The position numbers and the translations under genes were made by a program. From Nemopilema nomurai (lineage: Eukaryota > Cnidaria > Scyphozoa > Rhizostomeae > Rhizostomatidae): a stretch of DNA of 64,000 bases. Positions 46,401 through 60,101 of this stretch are shown here, in pieces; the stretch's first letter is position 1, and the number at the start of each line of letters is the position of its first letter. The DNA lies in the NCBI GenBank assembly GCA_003864495.1, contig ML133373.1, forward strand, positions 1,054,001 through 1,118,000. The letters are read 5' to 3'. The notes beneath the pieces are model-generated. The model saw nothing but the letters and a program-made list of their open reading frames with translations, was not told the DNA's origin and searched no databases.

Positions 46401-46659
46401 CTGCTAGGGGTTCTATTAAGCAATTGGCTTTGACGCAAATTGCTTGCACCCTGGTTCGTGTTGTTGTTTTGATAAAAGAGCTTTTTGTTTCGGCATTAGA
46501 CAAAGCCAAGTCGAAAATCCCCGAAGTTATTTAACCTCTTAGTACAGCTGTAATGGAAACGTGCGTCACCTAGCGTTCGATTCTATTGGACAAAAACACG
46601 CAGACGCATTGCGAAACTGGCTAGTTGAGATTTGTTCACGGCAGAGAAGGGAGTCGAGA
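43444..46659. other. Intergenic region before the orphan ORF
   Basis: About 3.2 kb, AT-rich at both ends. The middle (about 45050-45800) is richer in CpG and carries two ATGGCG starts, at 45342 and 45744, each opening an ORF of about 40 codons, a context typical of YY1-type promoters. No recognisable gene is present. Confidence 0.45.
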
Positions 46660-47475
46660 ATGTGCAAGGTATCGACGCTGCGAAATGTGGAGCCGGCGGT
46701 TCCAAAGTTTCTTTGCGGGACAAGTCATCTACCGAAAATTAAAAATGGACAAGAAATCAAGACACCACTTATGCAAATAAGCGAGGACTCAGTCGCAAAG
46801 TTTTCTCTCCCGAGCCTCATTGAGAGTCACTTGCCGACGCCTTTGCCGGTAATGCCAAGACAAGATATCGACGAAGATGTGGTAGCCAGTGTGCAAGTCG
46901 TCTCCTCCAAGTCTGATGCTGTTAGAGGCAAGCTACCTGGGGTGCAAAGATGCAGTACTCCTTTCTTCAAGGGAAACGACAGCAAAGTCGTGGTTCAAAG
47001 AGAGAGAGCTGGACACAAGCTTTTGTCTCCCATAGCAAGCCTCAGACAAGACGAATCTGCGCCAAGAAAACCCCGATTACACGCATCTCAGAGTTGTCCA
47101 AACATGGGCTTAAAGCAAAACGGAGAAATAAGGATGCCTTCCCCGCCCCAGTCACCTCCATCAGGAATCAGACCATCTACGCCGTTTTTGTTAAATCGTG
47201 CAAAGATGGCTGGAAGTAAACCACTCAAAAAGAGCTTCCAAGCTTGGACAGAGAAGGTAGTGGAGGAGTCTTTGGACGAGGGGAGTAGCGAGCCTGCGGA
47301 GGAGCTCAGTGAAGATACACTCCCGTCTGATGCTGTGTATTTTTGCCAAATGATTGACAGGGACAAGGTTGGATTTGGTGCGTTTGGAAGCTCAGAGGAC
47401 ATTCCGATTTCGCGCAGGATTCGAATGGACCAAACAGCCTTCAAGCAGTGGATCCAGGAGCAAAGGTGCCCATGA
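46660..47475 (+). CDS. Orphan intronless protein, Pro/Ser-rich and probably disordered
   Basis: A 271-residue frame from the first in-frame ATG at 46660; the frame is open back to at least 46561 but has no ATG there. The composition is rich in Pro, Ser, Lys and Glu, with short motifs such as STPFF (twice, in slightly different form: CSTPFFKG and STPFLLN) and PSPPQSPPSG. An acidic patch (EEL-SEDT-type) precedes a better-ordered C-terminus of about 45 residues (YFCQMIDRDKVGFGAFG, then FKQWIQEQRCP). I know no homologue. Length and non-random composition argue for a real gene; an upstream spliced exon in the same frame is possible. A six-codon upstream ORF starts at 46553. Confidence 0.6.
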   Translation: MCKVSTLRNVEPAVPKFLCGTSHLPKIKNGQEIKTPLMQISEDSVAKFSLPSLIESHLPTPLPVMPRQDIDEDVVASVQVVSSKSDAVRGKLPGVQRCSTPFFKGNDSKVVVQRERAGHKLLSPIASLRQDESAPRKPRLHASQSCPNMGLKQNGEIRMPSPPQSPPSGIRPSTPFLLNRAKMAGSKPLKKSFQAWTEKVVEESLDEGSSEPAEELSEDTLPSDAVYFCQMIDRDKVGFGAFGSSEDIPISRRIRMDQTAFKQWIQEQRCP

Positions 47476-49789
47476 GATGGACAGTGCCTACGCTTAGGGA
47501 CATAAAAGTGACAATATCATTGCTGTAAAGTGAATTTGCTTCGATTAGAATGCATTGCTTATATCAATAGCTTAAAAAGCGTCGTTCATCTAAATTTGAG
47601 CTAAAAAGAAAACTTGTAATGTAAATGGGATAGCTACGCAACTAGAATTGAGTTTTGTGGCTTTCATGTCTGTAACTGGGGAAAGAATATCAAGTCCAAT
47701 TTTCAAAGTTTCAAGTGCGAAATTTCGTGAAATTCAGGATTCAAATTCGATTCTGCAAAAAGAAGCTAGGTGCTTGCTGCAAGCTCACCTCAGAGAGAGA
47801 TAGGTTCCAAAAAATCCTTCTTGTTACTGTTAAGTAACGGCCTGTTAAAAGTACAATTAATTTACAGGTAACATCGATTTAAAATTTTGTTGTGAGATCT
47901 TAACAGATTACCAGCTTGAAATTCATGTTCTACAAAATGTTAACTTGATCTACTCTTCAAAAATTGAGAAGAATATTTTGCGTGTGAAGTCCGCATCCCA
48001 TCACCTACTTCAAAATGCGAGGTTGAATTATAATGAAACTTTAAGTGAAATAACTTGTATCATAGCATTTAAATAAATAGTTTTTAATTTTTTTGCTGAG
48101 CAACATGTCTTAAGATTGTCTTCTTCCTGAATGCTGTGAAGGCGCACCGCTAAGATGGCACTAATACAGAGTAAGCGAAGTCTACGACCTCAAAAGACCT
48201 ATTTCTATTCGAAGAAGCATTTCAGACGTGGGAATCTAAGACAACTCTCAAGTAGGATGTAATTCTTACTACCGGAAGCACAACAGGCAAATCTAATATC
48301 ATCCTTGCTACTTCTTCTACTTCTACACGATTGATCGACTACTTCATGAAGGGGTTATGAAGATGTAAGGGAAAAAAGAAAACACATAAGACAGCAGCAC
48401 AAGCCAAGATTAAATTGCTTCAATCATCCTGCATATGGAACGGAAATATGACTGGCCTAAGCAGTGAAAATCACGACTAGATTGCTCCAAGGCAATTTTA
48501 TCTTAATGACTTTGGATAGAACTGACTTAAGCAATTTCTTTGATCTTAATGATAAATCCCCGTCCCTCAAGTTTCCCCAGGTTTAAACTTCTCTCTTTGC
48601 CATAATGTTTATAATTTTAACTATATTGATTTACTTTGTCACACATTACATTGTGAGGCATCCTTGATGATTTACTTGCTGTTGTGACAGAGGGTGAAAT
48701 AAACTCGCGACTTTAACAGTACAAGGCCACTTTACTTGGGTTTTTTGTGTACGCTACAAATGTCACGTTTGATTTTGAACTCTGTTCAACTTCAGCAACC
48801 TCATGTCGAACTCCTTTTCATTCTGAATTGATCATTTCTCCAATTAAATATATCACCGGATTAAATTGATCACTGCAACTAACAAGATAAGTAGAAGATT
48901 ACGAATCTCTATTGACAGAAACAGGAAAATCCTGGATACTTTGTAATGATAGCGCGTCACAAATAGTAACCACTTCCTTGCAAACGTCTGTTGATTCCCA
49001 TAGAAAATTCAAAAGAAGCTTTCAATCAACAGTTTGCCACAAATAAGAGCCTTAAAGAATGCAACATATTGGATCAAAGTCGTAAAAATTGACTGGGAAT
49101 AGTTGTTGACGTAATTATGTTTGCGTAAAAATACTGCTTTGAAAAGGAAAAGCTATGACCATAAGAGCACAAAATGATTTTACCAAATTATTTGATGGCC
49201 AAAACATCTTTCTGATGTTCGGACAAAAGCAATTGTCCATCACCCTGCAGCAGACCAAAAAACTGTGGTTTTTATCGTAAGTTTAAAGACTTAGGCTACT
49301 TTTAGAAAAAGTTTATCTTGTCGAAGGCTTTAGGCAAGGGTTATTGGAGGTGTGTGCAAGAACTGGGGTGGAGAATTCTGAATTCTGCACAAACCACATT
49401 GTTGGTGCTTATTAACTTGGGAACTCGAACACTATAGCAGAGAAATTGGCTAATAAGAAGCCATTTTGCTATTCCACCTATGGGACAAGTAAATTTGTTC
49501 CTGCAAATACGATACGCATGTGTAGTTGTGAAGGAGACATGAACAACAACAACCCCCGAGAGCTCCTCTCTCGCGCCAATTTCAATGTCAGAATAATCGT
49601 GTAACTTGTAATGAGTTCAAAATGAGCTGATTAATCGGCAAACGAGAAAAAGTTTCTTAATTTGCCAATAGGCTGCTTCATTTCATCGTCTCCCCAACAA
49701 GAGGTAGCTGTAATTGGGAAGAATTGTCTTGATCGTCTTGTACTTTTAGTGTACCAGACGACCCCTCAAGAAGTCAGGGAAACTTGGCC
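47476..49789. other. Intergenic region between the orphan ORF and RFWD3
   Basis: About 2.3 kb of AT-rich sequence containing the 3' UTR of the orphan ORF and the 5' region of RFWD3. No further gene, RNA gene or repeat array was seen. Confidence 0.5.
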
Positions 49790-52700
49790 ATGGACATTGA
49801 CGAGGATGAAGAGGAAATAGAACAATTAATTGATGGTGGTAAATTGCCCATTCCCTATAATTAGCACTTTTTACATGCTCAGTTGAAAATTTCATGTTTT
49901 GTATATGAATGCGTGGGGCTTGTATATTTGTGGCATGAAGTTATATAATACTTTTTATTTCGTTGTGCAGAATCGCTTATGAATAATATGTAAAGAAAAA
50001 TTAAGTCCTTTATCTAAACTTAAAGCAATCCTGGCTCTAGCCATAACCTGTAATTATTTCGAAAAATCTTCAAAAGGAGCCTTTTTAGTTGTGTCTCTAT
50101 CAAAATGCAACCAACAAGACAGTTCTTTATATGTATAATAACTAACCAATGAAAAAATGTAGTGACGCAAATGGCTATAAAGGAATTAAATGACTAGGGA
50201 GAACAGAACTGTTGGAAATGTGTTTTACAATACATCCTCATAGAAGACCCAACCACAAATGTTTTAAAGTCCTCAAAACATGCGTGTAGTCTAGTTTACT
50301 TTCCCCAGCAGAAGCAATTCACACAGCAGAGGCTGGTGATGAAGAGACTAGTGATGATCCTGGAGTTGTGAGAGGAAGCCAAGAAGCAGAAATAGTAAAG
50401 GAAAGTACAGAGGATGGAAGATCTACACCTAATGTTGAGGGAGTTGATTCTAGTAGTAGCTCTGAAAGTGATGCAGAGGTGAGCATTAATGATTTTTGGT
50501 GTAACTATGTTAAGGTAGAGCATCCAGTGGTAGCATGTCGATTTGGAAACATTTGTGCAGTGATGAATTTTTTTCTTTTGTAGACAGTGATTTCTGGATA
50601 CTAAAAGTTTTTGTGTTCCATTGCTAAAAAATATCCTTGAGAAACTCTTTTTCAAGTATAAGGCTGTTCTAAATAGTCGGTTCTAACTTATCTCTCTGAT
50701 GAAGTATTGAAGCTGTGCAAAATGGCAAGCCTTGTCCTGTTAATTTATTATTCAAATGTGAAGACTGCATGAACATTTAGCTGCATTTGCCACTTTTGCT
50801 AAACTCATCTTAATCTCGCACAGTTTTCTAAGAGATAATTTGATTGTTTTACCAATTGCATATCTTTTGAATATGGATTTGTGTTTTAAAGCAGTTTGGC
50901 ATTTTTAAGCCAACTTGGCTCTAATTTCTGAGTGAAAAAGTGCTTTGCGGTACAAAGCTTCACAATTGCAAGAAAAAGCGAACTAGTTTTTGCATACTTA
51001 AAGTACTTTTCATACTAATCTCTGAGTATTTAGGCTCTGTATAGGTGTTTTCTTCTGTATAAGTATGTACACAATTTCCAAGTATAAGTATAGAATAATT
51101 TTATATATTTGTACCTCTACAGTTATCCATTATCACCCATGAAAGTGAGTCCATAATTGGCTTTACTACAATGCTTACATTAGCAATTAGTATTTGCTGC
51201 TATGAAGTTTATTTGAATTGCACCCTAGGGTCAAGGTTGCCCAATCTGTTTTGAGCCATGGACCAACTCTGGGTCACACAGACTTGTGGCATTGAAATGT
51301 GGACATTTATTTGGCCGAAAGTTTGTCTCATTATTTTGTCTTCCAACCATTGGTTGTTTGCTAACTGTTAACTTGTTGTTTATTCCACAAAATTATCCCA
51401 TTTATGAAATTATCCTATAAATTAAACAGCAATTTAAATTGAAAATGTAAAATTGTTCCAAAGTTTTTTATATGATTGTTAGCTTTTTGAAAGCTTCATT
51501 GATGGCCAATTTAAGGCTTGTATTTCTAAAAAATTTGTTTCAGTTATTTTTCTTAGCTTCAACACTCTTCGTACATTTGTTTCTAAAACATCTAATCTAC
51601 ATTAATTTTAGTCAAAAATTTGCCAAATCTGCTATTTGTCAAAAAAGCAATTTTCTTCCGATAAGCTCTTTCCATTGATTGCAACTATATTTTGTGTGTA
51701 GGTAGTGTTAAACTACTGGTAGTGTTAAAAGTAATGAAAGTCTGATTTATTTGGATTTAGTTGCATTGAGAAATGGCTGAAAGGGACCAAGACAAAGAAA
51801 TGCCCCCAATGCAATTGTCCTGCCAAGAGAGAGGATATTCGGAATATTTATTGCAAAGCCCTCAAAGTTTGTGATACATCAGAACGTGACAGGTAAGAAT
51901 TGTATTATTTCTCAGATGCCTTTTCTTCTTTGTCCTTACCTTGCTATTTTGTTGTGGGACAAGTGTACCTCCTGCAAGTGGGACCTGTAGTAGGACTAAC
52001 CTGGTTTGTTTAAAGCCCTCTTTCCCAGCAAAAAATATTTTTGAAGCTCTCCATGATGAATAGCAGGAATGTTATGAATTAGTTATAAACTTTTTTGTGT
52101 AAAGGGCATTGAAGGAGTTGGAGGATGAGAAAATGAAAAGGATGAGAGCAGAAGATGAATGCATGAGGGCCAAGATTCAGTTTGAGCAAGCGAGAGTGGA
52201 GCTTGTCAAGTTGCAAAGGCAATTGGAACAGGAAGCCATATCGCAAAGGCACAATGCTGCTTTGGACAGGTATGAGGCGCTAGTCATCACTTTTGCCACC
52301 AGTATTCATTTTCTGCCATTTTCGCGGCAAGCAACGTTTTTATCCATAAACTGTTTCTTTCCTTACGGATTTGTAATTGGAAGAAATAATAAATGAATTC
52401 CAAGAAAGTCTGGCCGGAAAATTTTAATAAGTGGACAAGTTTAACTGTAACCAATTAATACAAGTTTAAATGTAACCAATATTAAAGACCGATTGTTGTT
52501 GGCCCCTTTCAGTGTCTTAACCTTCTTTGGCTGCAATCCATATTAGGCCTTCGTCAACACAAGCAACATCTTCTCAAGGCTCGTCAGTTCAAGAGACTTG
52601 CTCCAAGCCAAGCGAAAGTATTTCCCACAAAGTCATCCACCTGCAAACTATTAAAGTAGCCCAGGTATGAAATCTGAATGTCTAGTGAAGCATAATTGAT

Positions 52701-55700
52701 GTGATTTTCAAAGTTAGCAGTAGTATATGAAGTTGTTGTAGATGGCGTGGCGTGGAAGGGCATAGATTTATAGCTCAATAGCGCCACTAGGGGGGGCATA
52801 AGAAACAAAAAAGAGGAAAAGGTTTCAATGTTTGTTTGAAGAGGTTCTTTAGAATGTTTAACACCTCGCTTATTAATCTGAAGGCAAGCTAATAGTTTTC
52901 TAGTCTCATTAATCTGAAGCCAAGCTAATAGTTTTCTGGGTTCATGCCTGCAAACTTGTTTAAGTGCCAACAGATAAAGTTCTTCCAAGCCTAACGATAT
53001 TGTTGAATTAATGTGTTGCGTCATGCCCTGTAAGGTTCTAGAGTGGACATCATCGTGCTAAAAGAATCACACCACGAATAACTCATTCGCTATTGAATAA
53101 TAATCTTAGAGCTCATCTACATCTTCCTCCTTCTAACGTCTTAGGATAGCAAATAAATTTATATCAGTAGAATTCGATTGCAGTTGGATGCGCTATTTTC
53201 ATAATAGGCCTTTATTTCCTCGCTATTTCTGTGTTTTGATTGCCTTATCTAAAAACGGCCATCAACAGACAACACCAGAAGTAAGCATCTCTTCTTTTAT
53301 TGACGGCCTCTGTTGATAATGCTGTATATCACAATCTTTTGCTGAATATGATGTTTGGTTCCAATTGTCTCAAAGAGTCGGTGTTATCACTCTCATCAGA
53401 AGATGTCTATGGACGATGCGATGTTTGTTTCCCTGTGATAAGATAAGCAACTCGCTATTGCTATCACATCTATGGTGTGTCTTTAAAACAAACAGATATC
53501 TGGCTGATTGATAACCTATTGTATGTTCTCAAAAAGCTAACCTTCCTAGTAATGTCCTTTGAAATTGGAAATGTCGTGTCAATTTTCCTCTGCACCACCT
53601 AAAGGGTTCTTGGAATGTTATGTTTACGCTAGGCACTTCTCTTACTTCACCTCTCACTCCTTCACCTAATGTGACCTATAAATTGTGACCTTTGACTCAG
53701 GGACGTTTTTAACTCAGATGATGACTGACCGAAGTTGATCTCTTTTTCTGTTCCTGTTTATATTTTTTTGTCTTCCCTTCTTATAACGTTGCGTTTGTAT
53801 TTTGGCACATCGTTCCCCTTTGTTGAAGGCTTGATTCGCCAGCTCACCATACCACCTTGTATGTTCAATGTTTATATTATATGACATTGTCACAGAGGTT
53901 GGGCTCTTAAAAGTAGATTCTATATTGTTGACCATGAGGTGTGCCAGACTTAGCAATCTTGGTTGTGAAAATTGTCTGGATTTGAGGCTGTGAATGAAGG
54001 ACAGTCGCCTGGTGTAAAAGCGAGGGTGCCTGTAAATGGGGGCAGGGTTACCTGTAAATGGGGGCAGAACAATCTCGAAACAGATACGGGAGTTGTGCGC
54101 CAAATAGTTTGGGGTATCACACGCAAAGCAAATTTTCCCTTAATGGGGTATCAAATAGACACCTCATCTTGATGTGCCAGCTGTCGGGTGCCCTGAGTTC
54201 CGTTCCTTTTCTTGGACGAATTCAGACAGATAAGGGACACGTTGTCGGACACATTGCTCGCAGCAAATACAGCGACTCTGGGGACTAATCTCGCGAATAA
54301 ATAATGCTTTTAGCTTGTTCGTGGGCTTCTAGGTTGGCGAAATTTGCTTTCAATCAAATTGCTTTCATTGACAAAGTTCGTGTGGTTTTTAGTTAAGGAC
54401 GAATTTCTCTGAATGCTTACATTTGCTTTCAATTGGGTGTTGCGCAAGTCATGACATGAATAATTAAAAAAAGACTCAATTTGTAGCAGAAAGATCAAAT
54501 GTTTACTTTTGTTAATTCATGGGAATCAGTGGCTAGAAAGGAATGGTTTCCATCGAGCCAAAAGTGGGGTTCTTACTGTTGGTGTTAAAAAGCAGGTTCC
54601 TTCTTAATTTTGTTTCAAATTTGTTGTCACCTTGCTGCTTGAGCTTCGGTAAATTTTGAGGAGACTCTGATATTTTCTAAGAGATGCTGAATGAATTAAA
54701 GAAGCAAGTTGTTTCGGTGAGTTGTTTTGAGAAACATGATTGCTTGCAATAATTTATTCTATCTGCTTCATTTCCTGTGGGACATCGTCATATGCAGTTT
54801 CCTGCAATTGGCCATCATTTGTCGTCTTTAAAGTGGCAATAAATGAAAAAAATGAGATGGCTGCTAGGTTAAACGCACGTGCGGCTGATATATTCTGGCG
54901 CATCTTTTGGTAGGGGATGCTCTGGGCTTGTGCGTCACCCCTCTGTGTACCGATATTTGCTTCTTTGGCTCCTCTGAGGCTTCCTTGCTGTACCTCCTTC
55001 TCATCTTCTTGCTTTTTTGGTTATTTGTTCCCTTTGCCGGCTTGTTTACCTCTTGCTTTTTCCTCTCTGCTTTTTTGGTTTTTTCCTCTTCTCCATTTCC
55101 TTCTCGCTGGTCTTTTGGATGCTTGCTCTTTGTTTGTTTGCTTGCTTGTTTGCTTGAATGTTTGCTTGCTTGCTTGAATGTTTGCTGTCATGTTTGCCAT
55201 TGTTTCCTCGTGTGCCTGGTTGTCCGCTTGGCTCCCTATTATTTTGCCTGCTTTCCAGTTTGGCTTTTGCTTTTTTCATACTAGTTTATCCTTCTCTGTT
55301 ACTCTTTGCTATTACTTTTTCATGCTTCCTTTTCTTTGTTCTTTGTTTGCTTAGTATTTGCACTAGTTGCCACTGTTTCCTTGTGTGCTCGCTTGTTCGC
55401 TTTGACTCCCTACTCCGTTGCTTGCTTGCACGTTTGCCTAGTTGGTTTCCTTGCGCGCACAATGTTCGCAATGTTTGCCTGATGACGTGCGCGCTTACGT
55501 GCTCGCTTGCTAAGTGACGAATGTGATATTCATTTTTGTAGAGCAAAGCCCGTGTTATGGCCTACGACAAAACACACGCCATGATGGTTGTTTCAAAGCC
55601 TTCGCAGAATCAAATGTTTCCTGGCTATGGCATTGCCAAGGTAAAGAAAGCTGCTGCCATTTATTTTGTCATATGCTAATTTAAGAATTATGCCAGGCTC

Positions 55701-58700
55701 AACATTCATAAAATTTCTCCTTAATCTCAGTTTTCTCCCAAAGCAAAAAACCGTCACTTTGACGCTATATATACATTTTATATAATGATAGATAGAAATT
55801 TACGAACAAATATTATAAATAAATTTTCATTCTTTTTGAAATTGATGATGAAGCAAAACATCAGAAAAGATTTTATTTCTCTATGATAGTTTTGGGCGCA
55901 AATCGAAAATTTTTAGGAATATCGAGGCTCGGAAAAAAACTCTTAAAAATGTGTTTAACAATGGAATGGCTCATTTCCAGGTGAGCTCTCTCGAATCGCG
56001 GACGAGTGAATACGTTCCAGTGCACCGGGGCTGCATCCGGGACATCTGCTTCAACGCGAGTGGTGATCGACTACTGCTCAGTGCGTCCATGGACAAAACT
56101 CTCAAGATCACAAGCATGGCAAGCAACGTGGTGGTTCAAAGGTTCGTTAGGCCCCGATTCTCTCCAGTCATTCTCTCCCCGCGACTTCTCTTTGCTTTCA
56201 CGAAACTGCCCTGAAACTTTGATTCTTTGGCACGTACTTTCTTCAAAGCAGCTAAACGCAAGATTAACATGTTTTTTTTTAAATAATGATCTATGTTGTC
56301 AAAATTCGCTTTTTTCATTCATAAATGCTATTAGGAATAAGGCGAGCATGATAGCCTTATCTATTGTACATCCACAGCCTCGATGTAAAATAGCCCACGC
56401 GCCTCGTTTTCAGGGGTCTGTTTTGTTTCTGTTTCAGTTACACGTGTCCCGCCCCGATCTGGTCATGCCAGTGGAAAAGTACAGATAGAAATTACGTTTT
56501 CGCGGGACTGCAGAATGGCGAGTGCCACGTGTTTGACATTCGCAACACGGATGAGCCCTGCACGACCTTCCTAGCCTCTTACGACGCGTCATGCCCAATC
56601 ATTTCGATGTCATACGTCACGAGTTCTTCAGACGCCGTGCTCAGGTTAGTTTGAACCAGCGGTCACGTGACACTGAAGCCGTGCCTATTTCGAAACTTGA
56701 TTGATCGTAATAGCTTTTTTGATTTGCTTGTAGACGGTCATCTTCACGTGGGCCTAAAAATTTGTTTGTTTAACAGTTGATATTGAAAACTGCTTATGAT
56801 ATTTTAACAAGTAGTAGATGTACAACTTTGAAAAGGTCTTGGGTTTGATCACAAATGAAGGATTATGCATTAAATGAAGTATAAGTTAGAAATACTGACT
56901 GTGAAGTAGCTTATATATATATATATTTAGCGATGTATTACTAGTTTATACCTTCAGCTATTGTAGTTTAATTTCAGTTGCTAACGATTAATGTTTTCAA
57001 TCACAAATTGCCCGATTTACTGTTGGACAGTTTCTTGATGATGATGACATTTATCGGAATTTTTTAGCAACGAATCACCGTCTCCAAGTTCTCTAATTAT
57101 ACCACAAGCGTCAAATTCAATTGCAGTGAATTTTCCATTTCCTCAAGCTGTCCTCCCCCCTGCACAGCCCTTTCCACAAATGCATCGCATGTTTTCTTTG
57201 CCAGTGCTGTTTTGATAAATGCTTAATCGATGCGTTTTTATTCTTTTGACAGCCCAAAAGGCCTACTCACTTGTTCGCTGAATCGTCCTGTTTTCTGGGA
57301 ATTCCGAAATTCAGACGGGTTTTATAATCGTCCGTTCAATGTTTCTCCAGGTGAGTTCTTCTTCGTGTGCCAGAGAACTAGTCTTTTAAGGTAACTACTT
57401 GCAAGAAATCACCAGTTTCTTGCATTTGGATCTTCATTGAACCAGTTGGAATGTTTTGCTACGTGTGTGCAGATACTCGCAAACAGTTTCATACTGTTTC
57501 GGTCTGAGACATATATTATAATTTCATTTTTACATTTTACAATTTAGGTTTAGATATATATTAATTTGAGTGTATATGATATCAATCAAACTGAGTTAGT
57601 ATGTAAGATGGTTAAAATCATTCTCATCTCCAACGTGATATTGGAGCAGTATTGTAGAAAGTATATCGTCTACCTTTCAGTACCTTGTTCAAAATTGATT
57701 GCTTTTGATTGCTCGAAATGTTTCTTTGACAATCCTTCTAGGCAACAATATGCTTATACTTAAACATTTGTTCTCTTTCGAAGGGCCACTTTGCGGATTG
57801 GCTGTGGACGAAGTCTCCAACAAGTGCTTGCTATCCTACCGCCCCTCAGCTGGTTTCCCAAACTTGCGATATCAGGCATGTCCAAATTATGATTATAACT
57901 ATGACCATGCTCGCCTACAACTGTTACTATACCTTATTTTGGTGCACTAGCATTTTCATACAAAAATCTGTGAACTTTCACGTTCTGGCTCCTCAACTTA
58001 GTGATCATATATTTTTAAAAAATCACTCATTTCTTTTGAAGCCTGCCCTGAAACCGATCCAATTTCCACGATTCACCCTCCCCCCTATCCAGCCTCTCAC
58101 CCATCTTTTACGTAGCCTTTCGCCCTCTACCTAGCCTTTTGACCCCTATCAAGTTTATTAGTTCGATTGATTGATATGATGTTATTCAATGCAGGTTTAT
58201 AGCCTGGCTGACATAGGGATCACGAATCCCCATCCCAAGAAACCCTGTTCCCAATTTCTTGGAAGCAGTGTGAGCAAAGTGTTATCCCGCTCTGCGCTGT
58301 TTACCTATGATGACGTATTGTATGCGGCGACTGGTGACCAGGCCACTTCCATGGTGAGTCAACGTAGAGTCATGCTTGATGTTTTGAACACACGATAAAA
58401 GCAGAAGCTGCATCTTAAAGAGGCTGGGGGATGTGGAATCAATTGGGCGAGTTTCAGAGCACTATTTAGTATACTATAGAATGGCAGTGTAGATCAGCTG
58501 CCTTTGGGGAACTTCGAAGAATTAATCAGTGATTGGCTAGCACAGGAAGCCAACCACATGGATTGCCTTTTCTGTTATGTGGCGTTCGGTCGGCTCCTAT
58601 TCGGCATAGCAGTCTATTTTATTCCTTCTGTTTCAAGCTACTTTTATAGGGGAGAATTCAGAAAAACGTATGTGCTACCTAAAGTTGGATCCTTTTTATA

Positions 58701-59198
58701 CTTACAACACAGTGGGAGCCCAAGTAAGGGCCTAGAAAATGTTGTCTGATCTAAAGGAATGAGGATTGTGTCGAAAGGACACGTGCTCCCCACAGGCCTC
58801 CATGCCTCTGTGCTCTCCTGTATAAGGGTGTGCGGGAGTTAATTCTCTTTGGCATAAATTACGTACTTAAGGAAAACTTTAAATGGCATCATCTATCAAA
58901 TAGATTTATGTTACATAATTGTATTATTATGTATGCTTCCGTATAAAGTGGTTATGTGCATTGAAAAAGACTAGAGTTGGCTGGAACTGATTTAAAATAT
59001 CTGTTTGTATCATTTCAGAAACTTTAAGGCTCTTATTGTTTGTAGACCATGCTTTGGAATGGAAACAACGGCGCCCTGGTGCAGAAAGTTCCCTCATCGG
59101 AACCCGTGCTCGACATTGTTGCATTCAAGTCCCATGCGAGCGGAAGTTTCCTGTCCACGTTGACCGAACAAAAGCTTAGCATCTACAAATGGGAATGA
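49790..59198 (+). CDS. RFWD3: E3 ubiquitin ligase RFWD3 (RING, coiled coil, WD40)
   Basis: RFWD3 ubiquitinates RPA and RAD51 at damaged forks and supports interstrand-crosslink repair in the nucleus. Thirteen exons join in phase to 564 residues: 49790-49838, 50309-50478, 51229-51320, 51761-51892, 52105-52269, 52547-52664, 55542-55640, 55981-56141, 56438-56644, 57253-57350, 57784-57875, 58195-58353 and 59046-59198 (TGA). An acidic Ser-rich N-terminus ([10 protein letters not shown]) precedes the RING ([12 protein letters not shown] at 77, [20 protein letters not shown] at 118-121), a charged coiled coil (about 148-203) and a WD40-type C-terminal half ([49 protein letters not shown]), ending IYKWE like the human protein. 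It is shorter than human RFWD3 (774), mainly in the N-terminus. ATG 49790 has an excellent Kozak context (GGCCATGG), but an upstream coding exon cannot be excluded because an acceptor-like TTTTAG lies at 49744-49749. The intron after 57875 uses a GC donor. Confidence 0.96.
52872..52943. repeat. Two-copy 36-bp direct repeat in an RFWD3 intron
   Basis: Two adjacent copies, differing at a few positions, of a 36-bp unit starting ATTAATCTGAAG. They lie in the intron between RFWD3 exons 52547-52664 and 55542-55640. Confidence 0.85.
54950..55530. repeat. Strand-asymmetric T/C/G-rich low-complexity tract
   Basis: On the plus strand adenine is almost absent; the 60 bases from 55081 contain two. From about 55128 to 55200 it becomes an imperfect (TTGC)n/(TTTG)n repeat. 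Overlapping long open frames here reflect composition, not genes. It sits just upstream of RFWD3 exon 55542-55640. Confidence 0.8.
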
Positions 59199-60101
59199 TT
59201 CGCATGCAACTGAGGCAGTGATTTGACGAATGGGAGCTTAATTAAAAATGGCAGCTGTGTTTCTCAACAGTATCAGAATGAGCCTCGCTTGACCATAATT
59301 CAACTTGTTACTCTTTTGGCTGATGCTAAAGTTCACGTCACCCTTGGAGAAAGTGTATTTTATGCCTAGAATTTAGGGCATTGGGATAAATTGAATATTA
59401 AGCAAAAAATTCTTTATTTAAAAGGACTAACAATTAAGTTGAAAACTAAGAAGAAAGACTTTTCCACCTTTTGACTTGCTTTTTACCTAATTGGAAAATT
59501 GATATCAAGTTATACATCATCATAAAATCAAGTTGAAGTTGAAAGTGGAGACGCGAAAATTATTTTCTGATGCTTCATAACTTCCAAGTAAAACTTCCCC
59601 GAAATCCTTAGCTACAAGCCACTCTTAGAATTTTTATCAAAAGCACGAAATTTTCAGGATTTGTATTCAAATCATTCTAAAATATGTTGGAGCCTAACGG
59701 TGAAGTAATACCAACCATCTTGAGTGTACGAAAACTAATCCATGCATTTTTCACTCTGACTTTCTCGTTCTTTAAATATCAATAAATACTCTGCGACATT
59801 AAATTCTGTAAATAATGTTGTGTAAATCAACGTTTTTATAAGCTCTGTGCGGCACTGAATTTAATAACTTTTGATTTGGTTTCTGAAACCTCCAAAACTG
59901 AAAAATTGTCTCACACGATTGAATTATGTAGGCTCGAAATGTAGAAAGAGAATGTTTGAATAGAAAGATGGACGCTGATGCTAAATATAGGAATTATCAA
60001 ATGTAGTTAAAATCGTACAGTCGGTTTTATGTTGAATGTACACATAAATATTCGGTATCCATTGGAATGTAAATAGCTTTTTCAATTGTTTGATATTTAG
60101 T

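Noticed and set aside
54907..55546. Overlapping frames of 77-125 codons rich in Leu, Phe and Cys on one strand and Lys and Gln on the other
   Set aside because: They follow from the A-depleted T/C/G-rich composition of an RFWD3 intron and show no splice or homology support.
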